From positions 248,001-312,000 of the forward strand of contig NZ_UWFN01000265.1 of NCBI RefSeq assembly GCF_900602065.1: a stretch of 64,000 nucleotides of DNA, in the 5' to 3' direction. The stretch is from Pseudomonas viridiflava (GTDB taxonomy: Bacteria; Pseudomonadota; Gammaproteobacteria; Pseudomonadales; Pseudomonadaceae). How positions within the stretch are numbered: position 1 is the stretch's first letter; every line of letters begins with the position of its first letter. The translations under genes were made by a program, and so were the position numbers. Below, one piece after another: positions 37,559 through 46,877 of this stretch. A model generated the notes under the pieces. The model saw only the letters and a list, made by a program, of their open reading frames with translations, searched no databases and had not been told where the DNA came from.

Positions 37559-40195
37559 TTAACCGGTGTTACGCAATCCGGCGGCGATACCGGCTACAGA
37601 CACCAGCAGCGCCTGTTCCAGAGGACTGTCCAGACTTGCCTCGCGATTGCGTGAGCGTGCAAGCAGCTCCGCCTGAAGCAGATGCAGCGGATCCAGATAG
37701 GTGTTGCGCAGACTGATGAACTCCAATGTCTCGGGACTGTGAGCCAGCAGTTGCGATTGCCCGGTCAGGCCCAGCACCACGGCGCAAGCCTGCGACAATA
37801 GGTCGCGCAAATGCGTACCTAAATGTTGCAATCGTGGCTCCACAAGACGCTGATCGTATAACTGGGCAATATCGTGGTCAGCCTTGGCAAGAACCATCTC
37901 CAGCATGTCGATCCGGGTGCGAAAAAACGGCCAGTGTTCACGCATCTGCGCCAACAGCTCACCTTCGCAGCGCTCCAGCGCCTTGTTCAAGGCTGCCTCC
38001 CAGCCGAGCCAGGCGGGCAACATCAGACGCGTCTGAGTCCAGGCAAAAATCCACGGGATCGCCCGCAGACTCTCGACCCCGCCTTCCCTGCGCTTGGCCG
38101 GGCGACTGCCCAAAGGCAAACGCCCAAGTTCCTGCTCGGGTGTGGCCTGCCTGAAGTATTCGACGAACTCCGGATGCTCACGCACCACGGCACGGTAAGC
38201 GTTGACGCCGTCGGCGGCCAGGCTGTCCATCATGTCTCGCCATGCCGGCTCCGGCGGTGGTGGTGGCTGCAACGTGGCTTCCAGTACGGCAGCAAGGTAG
38301 AGATTCAGGTTTTGTTCAGCGATGTCAGGCAAGCCGAACTTGAAGCGGATCATCTCGCCCTGCTCCGTCGTGCGGAAACGTCCCGCGACCGAACCCGGTG
38401 GCTGCGACAGAATCGCCGCGTGGGCCGGACCGCCCCCACGCCCTACAGTGCCGCCCCGGCCATGAAACAGCAGCAGCTCGACTTGCTGGGCACGGCAGAT
38501 ATCCACCAGTTTTTCCTGCGCCCGATACTGCGCCCAGGCCGAGGCGGTGGTGCCGGCATCCTTGGCGGAATCGGAATAGCCAATCATGACTTCTTGCGGG
38601 CCGTGCAGACGCGAACGATAGCCTGGCAAGCTCAACAATTGCTCGATCGCAGGCCCGGCGTTGTCCAGGTCCGCAAGGGTTTCGAACAGCGGCACGACGC
38701 GCATCGGACGCTGCAAACCAGCCTCCTTGAGCAACAGTTGCACCGCCAGTACATCCGATGCGGCACCGGCCATGGAAATCACGTAGGACCCCAATGACGC
38801 GGCGGGCGCAGAAGCTACCTCACGACAGGTTGCCAGCACTTCGGCGGTGTCTGCTGCCGGTTTGAAATGGGCAGGCAGCAACGGACGTCGGCTGTTGAGT
38901 TCTTTCAAGAGGAAATCGACACGCGCCTGTTCATCCCAGTCCTCGTAACGACCGAGCCCGAGGTAGTCGGTGATTTCGGTCATGGCCGACTCATGCCGAC
39001 TGGAGTCCTGACGCACATCAAGGCGTACAAGGAACAGGCCGAACGTCACCGCACGACGCAGGCAATCGAGCAGCGGACCATCAGCGATCACGCCCATGCC
39101 GCATTCATGCAACGACTGGAAGCACAGCATCAGTGGGCCAAGCAGGTCACGATTGTCGTGCAGCACGTTGTCCGGTGCAGGTTGAGTCACCGCAAGCGAT
39201 GCCTGAGCCCAGTTCCGGGTCGCCCGCAGACGCTCGCGCAGTTGCTTCAGAACGGCACGATAAGGCTCGGCGTTGTCACCCGCACTGGCGCGCAATGCGT
39301 CACTGGCTTGTTGCATCGACAATTCGGCAGCCAGTTGATCAACATCACGCACGTACAAGTCCGCTGCCATCCAGCGAGCCAGCAACAGCACTTCGCGAGT
39401 CACTGCCGCGGTGACATTCGGGTTGCCGTCACGGTCGCCGCCCATCCAGGAAGCGAAACGAATCGGTGCAGCTTCCAGCGGCAGATGAAAGCCGGTAGCC
39501 GCATACAACGCATGATCAGCCTTGCGCAGATAATTGGGCACGGCATGCCAGAGTGAATGCTCGATAACGGCAAAGCCCCACTTCGCCTCATCGACTGGCG
39601 TTGGACGTGTGCGGCGAATTTCTTCAGTGTGCCAGGCCTCGGCGATCAGGCGCTGCAAACGTTCGGTGATCTGCTCGCGCTCGGTGCTGCTCAAATCCCG
39701 GTGATCGAGGGCAGCCAGTTGCGCGGCGATGGCGTCGTATTTCTGAATCAGCGTGCGACGCGCGACTTCAGTGGGGTGCGCGGTCAGAACAAGCTCGATT
39801 TCCAGCTTGCCCAATTGCCGCGCCAGCGCTTCGGGAGTCTGTCCGGCAGCCTTGAGGCGATCGAGCAGTTCAGGCAAGACACGAGACTCGAACGGCTGAG
39901 GCTGTGAATCGTCGCGACGCCGGATCAGTTGATATTGCTCGGCAATGTTCGCCAGATTGAGGAACTGATTGAATGCCCGGGCGACGGGCAATAACTCATC
40001 TTCGGCCAGGCCGTCGACGCTGGAAGTGAGTTGCTCGGTCCCCTCCGCCGAACCCCTTCGACCCGCTTTGGCGCCCTTGCGAATACGTTCGATCTTGTCG
40101 AGAAACTCACCACCGCGCTGCTCACGAATGGTGTTCCCCAATAGCTCCCCCAGCAGGTGTACATCTTCGCGTAAGCGCGCATCGATATCAGCCAT
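37559..40195 (-). CDS. ppc: Phosphoenolpyruvate carboxylase
   Basis: Ppc makes oxaloacetate from PEP and bicarbonate to replenish the TCA cycle. The 878-residue enzyme shows the catalytic-His motif [14 protein letters not shown] (about residue 137), [13 protein letters not shown] and [16 protein letters not shown] (PEP site). The glycine-rich loop [14 protein letters not shown] and the C-terminal [13 protein letters not shown] complete it. Length and motifs are normal. It is divergent from the small 112-aa gene. Confidence 0.97.
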   Translation of the reverse strand: MADIDARLREDVHLLGELLGNTIREQRGGEFLDKIERIRKGAKAGRRGSAEGTEQLTSSVDGLAEDELLPVARAFNQFLNLANIAEQYQLIRRRDDSQPQPFESRVLPELLDRLKAAGQTPEALARQLGKLEIELVLTAHPTEVARRTLIQKYDAIAAQLAALDHRDLSSTEREQITERLQRLIAEAWHTEEIRRTRPTPVDEAKWGFAVIEHSLWHAVPNYLRKADHALYAATGFHLPLEAAPIRFASWMGGDRDGNPNVTAAVTREVLLLARWMAADLYVRDVDQLAAELSMQQASDALRASAGDNAEPYRAVLKQLRERLRATRNWAQASLAVTQPAPDNVLHDNRDLLGPLMLCFQSLHECGMGVIADGPLLDCLRRAVTFGLFLVRLDVRQDSSRHESAMTEITDYLGLGRYEDWDEQARVDFLLKELNSRRPLLPAHFKPAADTAEVLATCREVASAPAASLGSYVISMAGAASDVLAVQLLLKEAGLQRPMRVVPLFETLADLDNAGPAIEQLLSLPGYRSRLHGPQEVMIGYSDSAKDAGTTASAWAQYRAQEKLVDICRAQQVELLLFHGRGGTVGRGGGPAHAAILSQPPGSVAGRFRTTEQGEMIRFKFGLPDIAEQNLNLYLAAVLEATLQPPPPPEPAWRDMMDSLAADGVNAYRAVVREHPEFVEYFRQATPEQELGRLPLGSRPAKRREGGVESLRAIPWIFAWTQTRLMLPAWLGWEAALNKALERCEGELLAQMREHWPFFRTRIDMLEMVLAKADHDIAQLYDQRLVEPRLQHLGTHLRDLLSQACAVVLGLTGQSQLLAHSPETLEFISLRNTYLDPLHLLQAELLARSRNREASLDSPLEQALLVSVAGIAAGLRNTG

Positions 40196-40430
40196 CGTCC
40201 TTTTCCCCCACTGTCTTTTTGTATGGGTGCAGCCAGCCAGTGAACGTCGCTACTGAACAAGCGTGCAGAAATCTGATCTACCCCTTGTCTACCAACAGTG
40301 CACCAAAATCATTGAGCACGCCAAATCCCTGTGAGTAAACCGGTTTGCAATAACCCGACTAATCTCATTCCCGAGCCATGGCTCAGTACTCAAGCAGACC
40401 TGCCGCAGGCGGGTAAATGAAGAGGCCCTT

Positions 40431-40769
40431 ATGAAAATCCGTGAGCTTGCCACCCATTGGGAAGAGAACGCCAAAGGACGGCTGACCAAGACCCAATATG
40501 CGATTCACCTGGACATGGAGTCCGCTGCACGCCTTAGCGCACTGACCGAAATGTACCCCAAACATCATCCTGAAGAGTTACTGGGCGAGCTGATTGGCGC
40601 CGCGCTGGAAGAGCTTGAAACCAGCTTCCCTTACGTCAAGGGTCAGCATGTAGTGACCACCGATGAAGAGGGTGATCCGATTTACGAAGACGTCGGCCCG
40701 ACCCCGCGCTTCCTTGCCCTGTCACGGCGTTACCTGCATGACTTATCCGCGAAACAGGACGCTGAGTAA
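40431..40769 (+). CDS. Small conserved protein of unknown function (112 aa)
   Basis: MKIRELATHWEENAKGRLTK... is a charged, helical cytosolic protein without signal peptide. The N-terminal part (TKTQYAIHLDMESAARLSALTEMYPKHHPEELLGELI) could form a ribbon-helix-helix-like or helical segment; this is only a guess. ATG preceded by GAAGAGG. Homologues next to ppc in other Pseudomonas have been given unsupported pilus-related names in annotations, as I recall. Its function is unknown. Confidence 0.75.
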   Translation: MKIRELATHWEENAKGRLTKTQYAIHLDMESAARLSALTEMYPKHHPEELLGELIGAALEELETSFPYVKGQHVVTTDEEGDPIYEDVGPTPRFLALSRRYLHDLSAKQDAE

Positions 40770-40885
40770 CACCCGGTTTCCGGCTCTCGCCTGACTCGAA
40801 ACGACCTGGCATTTGCCTGCCGGGATCGTTTTTTCACACGATTCGTTCCCCTGTTCGACTAATGAATTGACGTCAAAAAAAAGCT

Positions 40886-40913
40886 GAACTATTCAAAAAG
40901 CGCATGTGTCCGA
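40886..40913 (+). promoter_or_regulatory. AlgU (sigma-22)-type promoter for the DUF4398-lptF operon
   Basis: GAACTA - 17 bp - TCCGA matches the AlgU/RpoE consensus (GAACTT, 16-17 bp, TCtGA). It lies ~115 bp before the first ATG. lptF is reported to be AlgU-dependent in P. aeruginosa, which supports the call. Confidence 0.7.
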
Positions 40914-41028
40914 GCCATTAGCCATTACAGAAAAGCCTACGGATAGCTAACGGCGCAGCCCCACGCTACCTCGCACGCTTCAGGCCAACGACTGTCATGG
41001 AACACCCAAGATTTTCAGGAGTTACATA

Positions 41029-41457
41029 ATGGAGTCGAACACGATGAACACGCTTACTGCCAACACCAAGTCCAAAGGTCTGCGCGGCCTGAAACTGACC
41101 GCACTGGCACTGGGTGCCAGCTTCGTCCTCGCTGGTTGCGCTGGTAATCCGCCGACCGAGCAGTACGCCGTGAGCCAGTCTGCCGTTAACAGTGCCGTCA
41201 GCGCCGGTGGCACCGAGTACTCCGCCGTAGAAATGAAATCGGCACAAGACAAGCTCAAGCAAGCGGACCTCGCCATGCAGGAGCAGAAATACGACGAAGC
41301 ACGCCGCCTGGCTGAACAAGCTGAGTGGGACGCCCGTGTAGCGGAGCGTAAGTCCCAGGCAGCCAAGGCCGAAAGAGCCGTGCAGGACGCCCGTCAAGGC
41401 GTCAACGAACTACGTGAAGAAGGCCTGCGTCAGGTGCAACCGGCACCGGCCCAGTAA
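41029..41457 (+). CDS. DUF4398 lipoprotein
   Basis: This 142-residue envelope lipoprotein has a signal peptide after a charged N-terminus and the lipobox LAGCAGNPP (Cys ~36). The mature domain is helical and repetitive (EMKSAQDKLKQADLAMQEQK, YDEARRLAEQAEWDARVAER), typical of DUF4398. The ATG at 41029 is preceded by CAGGAG at good spacing. It is the first gene of a two-gene operon with lptF, under an AlgU-type promoter, so it is probably induced by envelope stress. Confidence 0.85.
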   Translation: MESNTMNTLTANTKSKGLRGLKLTALALGASFVLAGCAGNPPTEQYAVSQSAVNSAVSAGGTEYSAVEMKSAQDKLKQADLAMQEQKYDEARRLAEQAEWDARVAERKSQAAKAERAVQDARQGVNELREEGLRQVQPAPAQ

Positions 41458-41517
41458 CCAGCGTTGCAAGCAACGTTTTTCATGCATTTCGAATTCGATT
41501 TAAAGGACGAAACTATT

Positions 41518-42300
41518 ATGCGTAAACAAGTGATGATCCCTGCCCTGCTGGCCATGAGTGTTGCACTGGCCGCTTGCTCGACACCGCCAAACCAGAATCT
41601 GGAACAGGCACGCACCAATTTCTCGGCTCTGCAGACCAACCCGCAGGCTACTAAAGTCGCGGCGCTGGAAACCAAAGACGCCAGCGACTGGCTGGACAAG
41701 GCTGACGCAGCCTATCGCAACAGCGAAGACGAGAAGAAAGTCGACCAACTGGCTTATCTGACCAACCAGCGCGTTGAAGTGGCCAAGCAGACTATTGCCC
41801 TGCGCACCGCTGAAGAAGAACTGAAAGGCGCTTCCGCACAGCGTGCTCAAGCCCGTCTGGATGCTCGTGACGCTCAGATCAAAGCCCTGCAAAGCAGCCT
41901 GAATGCCAAGCAGACCGAACGCGGCACTCTGGTGACTTTCGGCGACGTGCTGTTCGATCTGAACAAGGCTGAACTGAAGTCCAGCGGTCTGGTTAACGTT
42001 AACCAGCTGGCGACTTACCTGCGTGACAACCCGGATCGCAAGGTAATCGTTGAAGGCTATACCGACAGCTCGGGTTCCGACTCTTACAACCTGTCCCTGT
42101 CCGAGCGCCGCGCTAATTCCGTTCGTATGGCACTGGTGAAAATGGGCGTTGATCCATCCCGCGTAGTTTCCCAGGGTTATGGCAAGGAATACCCGGTTGC
42201 TGACAACAGCAGCGCTTCGGGCCGCGCCCAGAACCGTCGCGTGGAAGTGACCGTTTCCAATGACAACCAGCCGGTAGCACCGCGTTCGTCGATCAAATAA
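41518..42300 (+). CDS. lptF: OmpA-family outer-membrane lipoprotein LptF
   Basis: A 260-residue lipoprotein. I chose the ATG at 41518 (MRKQVMIPALLAMSVALAAC) behind AAAGGAC. The lipobox is LAACSTPP. A helical N-terminal half resembling DUF4398 (DASDWLDKADAAYRNSEDEKK) precedes a C-terminal OmpA peptidoglycan-binding domain. That domain shows FDLNKAELKSSGLVNVNQLA, VEGYTDSSGSDSYNLSLSER and GRAQNRRVEVTV. It anchors outer membrane to peptidoglycan; in P. aeruginosa it is part of the AlgU regulon. Confidence 0.9.
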   Translation: MRKQVMIPALLAMSVALAACSTPPNQNLEQARTNFSALQTNPQATKVAALETKDASDWLDKADAAYRNSEDEKKVDQLAYLTNQRVEVAKQTIALRTAEEELKGASAQRAQARLDARDAQIKALQSSLNAKQTERGTLVTFGDVLFDLNKAELKSSGLVNVNQLATYLRDNPDRKVIVEGYTDSSGSDSYNLSLSERRANSVRMALVKMGVDPSRVVSQGYGKEYPVADNSSASGRAQNRRVEVTVSNDNQPVAPRSSIK

Positions 42301-42320
42301 ATCGCTGACGCTGTAAACCG

Positions 42321-42357
42321 AAAGCCCGGCCTGTGAAAACAGGCCGGGCTTTTTGTT
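42321..42357 (+). terminator. lptF rho-independent terminator
   Basis: A 14-bp perfect stem (AAAGCCCGGCCTGT / ACAGGCCGGGCTTT) with a GAAA loop is followed by TTTTGTTGTTT, 20 bp after the lptF stop. Classic intrinsic terminator. Confidence 0.93.
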
Positions 42358-42369
42358 GTTTGTCGTCAC

Positions 42370-42443
42370 CTGTAGGAGCTGCCGAAGGCTGCGAATGGAT
42401 CCCCATGACACACCGCTTTCGCAGCCTCCGGCAGCTCCTACAG
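42370..42443. repeat. REPIN, type I
   Basis: Inverted GGAGCTGCCGAAGGCTGCGA cores sit directly after the lptF terminator, between convergent genes. Confidence 0.87.
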
Positions 42444-42459
42444 AGGAAATCGATACGCG

Positions 42460-42789
42460 TTAAGGCTGGAGCTGCTGTGGCGTCTCCTGCCCCACACAGC
42501 GCACCGCCTGCTTCTTGCTGTTGATCAGCACACCCGATAACCCTTTCTGCGACGTATCGAACAGCACCAGCACGCCATCAATGCACTGGGCGACTTCTGC
42601 GGCAGGGGTGGCGGCGACTTTGTAGTCCTCACCCGGCACTGTCTTGATCATGGTGAAATCATTGAGCAACAGCGCATCTTCAGGCTTGGCAAAATGCAGA
42701 TAGCCGTAATACCAGAGCGTGCCGACGGTGACGAAGATGGTGCAAATGCCGGTGATGATCAAAGGGATAGCGTTGCGTTCTTCAGTCAT
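42460..42789 (-). CDS. Small membrane-anchored protein (109 aa), unknown function
   Basis: One N-terminal membrane segment (IPLIITGICTIFVTVGTLWYYGY), then an ~80-residue soluble domain. The domain contains two Cys residues (AQCIDGVLVLFD and QAVRCVGQ) that could pair in the periplasm. I do not recognise a family. Its ATG overlaps the stop of the upstream hydrolase gene (ATGA), so they form one unit. Confidence 0.75.
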   Translation of the reverse strand: MTEERNAIPLIITGICTIFVTVGTLWYYGYLHFAKPEDALLLNDFTMIKTVPGEDYKVAATPAAEVAQCIDGVLVLFDTSQKGLSGVLINSKKQAVRCVGQETPQQLQP

Positions 42790-43694
42790 TGCGGTTCTCG
42801 GGCGTTTCTTTTTTCGGAGGGCACGGGGTAGTTCGGCACTTCGGCCAAACGACGCAGGCCATTGAAGTGCTGTGGGTCTTCCAGATAACGGACCATCACC
42901 TGACGCCAGGTGGGATCAGCAAATGTCTGGACATGCCCACCACGGGTCAACTGCAGCACCCGCGGTGGTGGCGCGGCTCGATAAAGGCTGATGCCGTTGT
43001 CGAGCGGCACCAGGGTGTCGTCGAGACTCTGGAAAATCAGCATCGGCGTACCCGCCAGCTGTGGCAGGCCGTTGATGGCGCTGTCTGAGTCGGGAATCAA
43101 CCATGACAGCGGCGTTTTGAGCGGCCAGGTCAGCCATGACGTACCCAGGGTGTAACGGGCTACATCGCGATAACTGGCGGGTGTGCCGTCGAGGATCAAC
43201 GCCTTGATCCGCGAGCGCTGCTGCGGCTGCTCAGCCAGATAGTGTACGGCCAGTGCTCCGCCGATACTTTGCCCAAGCACTACCAGCGGTTTGTTCTGCA
43301 CTTCAGGGGCTTTGTTCAGCCAGTCGAATGCCGCATCCACGTCCTGATAAATCGCAGGCAGGCTGGGCTCCCCTTGGGATAAACCATAGCCGCGATAGTC
43401 CAGGATCAAGACCTGATAACCCTGCTCGGGCAGCCACCAGCTACCGCCCAGATGCCAAGCGAGGTTACCGCCGTTGCCATGCAGGTGCAGCACCGTGCCT
43501 TTGACCTCAACGCCCTCTTTTGCCGGCAACCACCAGGCATGCAATTGCGTACCGTCAGCAGCGGTAAGCGTCACATCGCGATATTGCAGGTGGGCTTTTT
43601 CAGGGGTAAACGGCAGGCCTGGTTCCGGGTAAAACAGCATCGAACTGCAACCGGTGAGAGAGAGGAGCAGCGCGAGGGATATCAGGAACTTCAA
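42786..43694 (-). CDS. Alpha/beta-hydrolase lipoprotein
   Basis: A 302-residue exported hydrolase. The best start is TTG at 43694 (LKFLISLALLLSLTGCSS), with AAAGGAA upstream; the frame is open further but that sequence overlaps the REPIN. The lipobox is LTGCSSM. The fold shows LHLHGNGGNLAWH (oxyanion region), ILDYRGYGLSQGEPS, the nucleophile in VVLGQSIGGALAVHY and FQSLDDTLVPLDN. The closing His is in TRGGHVQTFADP. It resembles the BEM46/YfhR group; the substrate is unknown. Confidence 0.82.
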   Translation of the reverse strand: MKFLISLALLLSLTGCSSMLFYPEPGLPFTPEKAHLQYRDVTLTAADGTQLHAWWLPAKEGVEVKGTVLHLHGNGGNLAWHLGGSWWLPEQGYQVLILDYRGYGLSQGEPSLPAIYQDVDAAFDWLNKAPEVQNKPLVVLGQSIGGALAVHYLAEQPQQRSRIKALILDGTPASYRDVARYTLGTSWLTWPLKTPLSWLIPDSDSAINGLPQLAGTPMLIFQSLDDTLVPLDNGISLYRAAPPPRVLQLTRGGHVQTFADPTWRQVMVRYLEDPQHFNGLRRLAEVPNYPVPSEKRNAREPQ

Positions 43695-43745
43695 GCGGGA
43701 TTCCTTTTGTTTTCTTGATGCGGCTCTGATCAATAAAATACATTT

Positions 43746-43822
43746 CCTGTAGGCGCTGCCGAAGGCTGCGATCGGATTCCAATGACACACCGCCTTCGCA
43801 GCCTTCGGCAGCTCCTACACAG
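43746..43822. repeat. REPIN, type I
   Basis: A slightly changed left core (AGGCGCTGCCGAAGGCTGCG) and an intact right core lie in the gap between the DUF1704 gene and the hydrolase gene. Confidence 0.85.
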
Positions 43823-43836
43823 GATCGGTGGTGGCG

Positions 43837-45114
43837 CTACAGGATGTTCGAATAATCCGCTTCGATCCGGTCCAGGCTCAGGTGGTTCAAGAAGTTCGAG
43901 AAACACATCCAGGCCGACAGGGCATTCATGTCCCTGAACTGTTCCGGCAGGTACTTGGGCGGTACGACCAGTCCCTCATCAACCAGTTGACGCAGGGTAC
44001 GCATGTCCTCAAGGGTGGTTTTGCCACAGAACAGCAGCGGCACTTGCTCCAGCTTGCCCTTGCGCACGGCGAGCTGAATATAGTTGTAAACCATGATGAA
44101 ACCTTTGAGGTAGGACAAGTCTTTGGTGAATGGCAGACCATTGGGCACCGAACCGCGGAAAACCCGACTGGCATTGCCGTAGCTCTCAGACATGCCAAAA
44201 CCTTGCTCACGATAGAACTCGAACACCTGAAGGAAATCAGCACCCTCCTCGGCCATGTGAATGGCGCGCGTGCGGTTGGTCAACTTGCGCAGACGACTCG
44301 GATAGGAGGCGAAAGCGATGACCTCCATGAGGATAGCCAGGCCCTCCTGCGTCACTGTCGACGACGGTGGTCCTTTCGAAAGAAAGGTACAGATCGGCTG
44401 ATTCTGGCCATTGAGGGTGGTGCCTACATGCACTAGGCCTTCATGGACTTCCAGCGCGCGAACGTCTCGTTCGTTGAACATCGCATCGCTGCGGATCTTG
44501 ATGTAATCGGCACCCGCCGCTGCGTCGGCCACAATACCGTCAGACTCGAATACGCGGATGGTCTCTTCGGCCTCGCCAAAGACTTTGTTCAAGCGACTTT
44601 GCAGCAACGATACCGCGTCCTTGGCGGTCAGGATTTTTGGTTCGTCCTTGAGGTCACCGCGTCCGGCAATATTGTTGAGGTAGTCGGAGAGCATCAAGCC
44701 CAGGTCGGCCAGGGTGGGGTCACCGGCATGAAACGCGTCAGATGCCGCGCCGTAAAGCTCTTGGGAAATCAGACCGAAATCAGCCGTCCCACGGGCTTCG
44801 AGCATGCGCACCACCATGCGGTACTCCTTGCACATGCGACGCATGATCTGACCAACAGGGTTGAACTGACCCAACTGCCGGGTGATGTCGCGCTCGATAT
44901 TCTGGAATTCGAGCTTCACTTCGGAAGAGTCAAAACCCAGCGGTCGATTTTCATAGTAAGCGCGGTCCACTGCCGGTAGCGCTTTACCCTTGGCCGCAAG
45001 AAAGTCCTTGCGCACCGTATCGTCCCACTTCACCGCATCCAGAACCCGGATCGGCGTCTGCGCTGCGACGATACGGTCCGACAACGTTCGAATAGTCTGC
45101 TGGTACTCGTCCAC
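43837..45114 (-). CDS. DUF1704 / QEGLA-motif putative metallopeptidase
   Basis: The 425-residue protein starts with GTG at 45114, chosen because AAGGAG lies 6 nt upstream; the frame is open to 45195 but overlaps the preceding gene. It carries the family hallmark TVTQEGLAILMEV and the putative zinc motif VHEGLVHVGTTLNG (HExxxH). Members are annotated as flavohemoglobin expression-modulating proteins. The eukaryotic DUF1704 protein MATCAP is a tubulin carboxypeptidase, which suggests a peptidase here too. It lies 25 bp after a lipoprotein gene and a TetR gene, all leftward. Confidence 0.82.
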   Translation of the reverse strand: MDEYQQTIRTLSDRIVAAQTPIRVLDAVKWDDTVRKDFLAAKGKALPAVDRAYYENRPLGFDSSEVKLEFQNIERDITRQLGQFNPVGQIMRRMCKEYRMVVRMLEARGTADFGLISQELYGAASDAFHAGDPTLADLGLMLSDYLNNIAGRGDLKDEPKILTAKDAVSLLQSRLNKVFGEAEETIRVFESDGIVADAAAGADYIKIRSDAMFNERDVRALEVHEGLVHVGTTLNGQNQPICTFLSKGPPSSTVTQEGLAILMEVIAFASYPSRLRKLTNRTRAIHMAEEGADFLQVFEFYREQGFGMSESYGNASRVFRGSVPNGLPFTKDLSYLKGFIMVYNYIQLAVRKGKLEQVPLLFCGKTTLEDMRTLRQLVDEGLVVPPKYLPEQFRDMNALSAWMCFSNFLNHLSLDRIEADYSNIL

Positions 45115-45139
45115 CCACTGCTCCTTAGTTGGCCAAGCC

Positions 45140-45706
45140 TTAATTGGTTGGGCGTGTGCCCTGCTTCGGCAGTCGCTGGTAACGCGCCACCTCAAGGAAA
45201 ACGTCGGAATTGGCCGGATCGTTCAGGTAGCTGAAGACCTCATCCAGCGGGCTGGTGATTAACAGCCCCTCGCCTTTTCCGGCTGGCACTTTTTCGCCAG
45301 TCAGTGCCTTTTGCTCAACCCACTGCGTGAAACGATCCAGATCAAGGTTGTAGACCACAAGCTCGCCACTTTCTGCCAACTCGAAGCCAGCCATCACAAA
45401 ATGACCGCCGTCTTTGGTCGGTAATCCTGCAGACAAATACCATCGACTGCCGTGCCTTGAGACCGTAAACGCATATGCATCGCGGTTCTTGCGATCCCCC
45501 TTACGATAGCTCAGAGCCTTGTATTCGTTGTCACCTGCCCGGCTTATTTCCAGTTCGAGTGGCTCGCCCCAGGCATTCTTGCTCGTCCAGGTCCCCAGTA
45601 GCTGCGAAGGCGCAGCCTCGCGAGCAGGGATCGGATCCTTGAAGGTCACCAGACACCCACTCAACAGCAGAAACGACAAGGCGACGCACAGACGCCAGGC
45701 TTTCAT
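45140..45706 (-). CDS. Putative lipoprotein of unknown function (188 aa)
   Basis: Signal peptide with lipobox LLLSGCLVTF. The mature domain is beta-rich with LLGTWTSKNAWGEPLELEIS, lipocalin-like in pattern (G-x-W start), but I cannot name a family. It is followed 25 bp later by the DUF1704 gene and preceded 23 bp earlier by the TetR gene, so the three probably form one transcript. Confidence 0.78.
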   Translation of the reverse strand: MKAWRLCVALSFLLLSGCLVTFKDPIPAREAAPSQLLGTWTSKNAWGEPLELEISRAGDNEYKALSYRKGDRKNRDAYAFTVSRHGSRWYLSAGLPTKDGGHFVMAGFELAESGELVVYNLDLDRFTQWVEQKALTGEKVPAGKGEGLLITSPLDEVFSYLNDPANSDVFLEVARYQRLPKQGTRPTN

Positions 45707-45729
45707 TGGCTACTCCCCAGAGGGGTTTG

Positions 45730-46461
45730 TCACTCGTCAACCGGCTTGGTGGTACCCAGTACCAGGTGCATCTGGCGAGTGAGAATACCGAGGTTTTCTT
45801 CGTCCGCGTCAGGCTGCGCGCCATGTAGTAGCCCCTGATATTCCATCCGGCACATTATCCCCGTCAACACTTGAGCGTCCTGAAGTGGCTGAACCGAGCC
45901 CATGACCTGCAAAAGCCGGCAGGCGCCTTGCAGGAGAATATCCTGATGGGCATTAACCAGCCGGGCCAGTCTCGGGTTGAGCAGTGCTTCGCAATGGAAA
46001 GCATATTCGGCAATCAGAAAATCGCGTCGGGTTGCAAGCTGGTGACGAATGTACTCCATGGCCATCAGCGCGATTTCGTCGGCCAGACGCGCACGGCCGA
46101 CAGGCGTGCCGTCAGTGCGCGCAACCATTTCACGCAACCTGACCTCAGTGCTCTCCCAGAGCTTGGCCATATAGTTAGCGCTGCGCTCGACGTACTGGGA
46201 AAAGGCATCGGTGAGCAGGTCATCGATATCCTTGAAGTAATAAGTAGTGGCCGACAACGGCACGCCTGCTTCGGCAGCGACTGCCCGGTGCCGCACGGCG
46301 CGCACGCCGTCGCGGACCACAATGCGCATGGCGGCATCGAGAATATCCTGCCTGCGTTGTTCGCTGCCCTGGCGACTTGCCTTGCGCCCGCGGTACTCGA
46401 CACTTTGCACCACGGCGCTAGCGGCACCAGCGGCTCCATTTTGAGCAATAGAACGGGTCAC
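45730..46461 (-). CDS. TetR-family transcriptional regulator
   Basis: A 243-residue regulator with the helix-turn-helix region ILDAAMRIVVRDGVRAVRHRAVAAEAGVPLSATTYYFKDIDDLL (residues ~39-82). A long N-terminal extension precedes it. It starts with GTG at 46461 behind AAAGGAAAG. The C-terminal part contains DFLIAEYAFHCEALLNPRLARL. It is the first gene of the lipoprotein-DUF1704 group and may regulate it. No clear operator palindrome was found upstream. Confidence 0.85.
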   Translation of the reverse strand: MTRSIAQNGAAGAASAVVQSVEYRGRKASRQGSEQRRQDILDAAMRIVVRDGVRAVRHRAVAAEAGVPLSATTYYFKDIDDLLTDAFSQYVERSANYMAKLWESTEVRLREMVARTDGTPVGRARLADEIALMAMEYIRHQLATRRDFLIAEYAFHCEALLNPRLARLVNAHQDILLQGACRLLQVMGSVQPLQDAQVLTGIMCRMEYQGLLHGAQPDADEENLGILTRQMHLVLGTTKPVDE

Positions 46462-46612
46462 GACGGTTCTTTCCTTTTGCTTAACAACTCATTTTCTGTA
46501 ATGACTCACAGCATTGCGATTGCGGTGGATCAGCCAAAACCTTATCGCAGCCTTCGCGTTGCGAGTGCGGTCTTATCAACCACTATGCAAACAACTGAAT
46601 TGGAATGCATTC

Positions 46613-46686
46613 CTGTAGGAGCTGCCGAAGGCTGCGAAGCATTCATCCTGCAATACCTCTATCGCAGCCTTCGGCAGCTCCTACAA
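46613..46686. repeat. REPIN, type I
   Basis: Inverted GGAGCTGCCGAAGGCTGCGA cores lie in the 416-bp gap between lysS and the TetR gene. Apart from this and the lysS terminator the gap holds no recognisable gene. Confidence 0.87.
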
Positions 46687-46833
46687 GTGCAATGTTCGCC
46701 ACGTGCCAGCGCGTTGCCATGCTCACCGTAAGAGCTCTTGGGGTTACCAAGGCGCTGTTTCCAGCTTGCCTTTCCGGTTCAAATGTAAACCAACATGACT
46801 GAACTGAAGCTTTCAGACGCTCAATCGTCACGC

Positions 46834-46862
46834 AAAAAAAAGCCGCCCATCACAGGCGGCTC
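46834..46862 (-). terminator. lysS rho-independent terminator
   Basis: Read leftward, the stem GAGCCGCC / GGGCGGC with a 6-nt loop ends in a run of eight T. It lies 16 bp past the lysS stop. Confidence 0.92.
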
Positions 46863-46877
46863 GTTTTTTCACATCAC

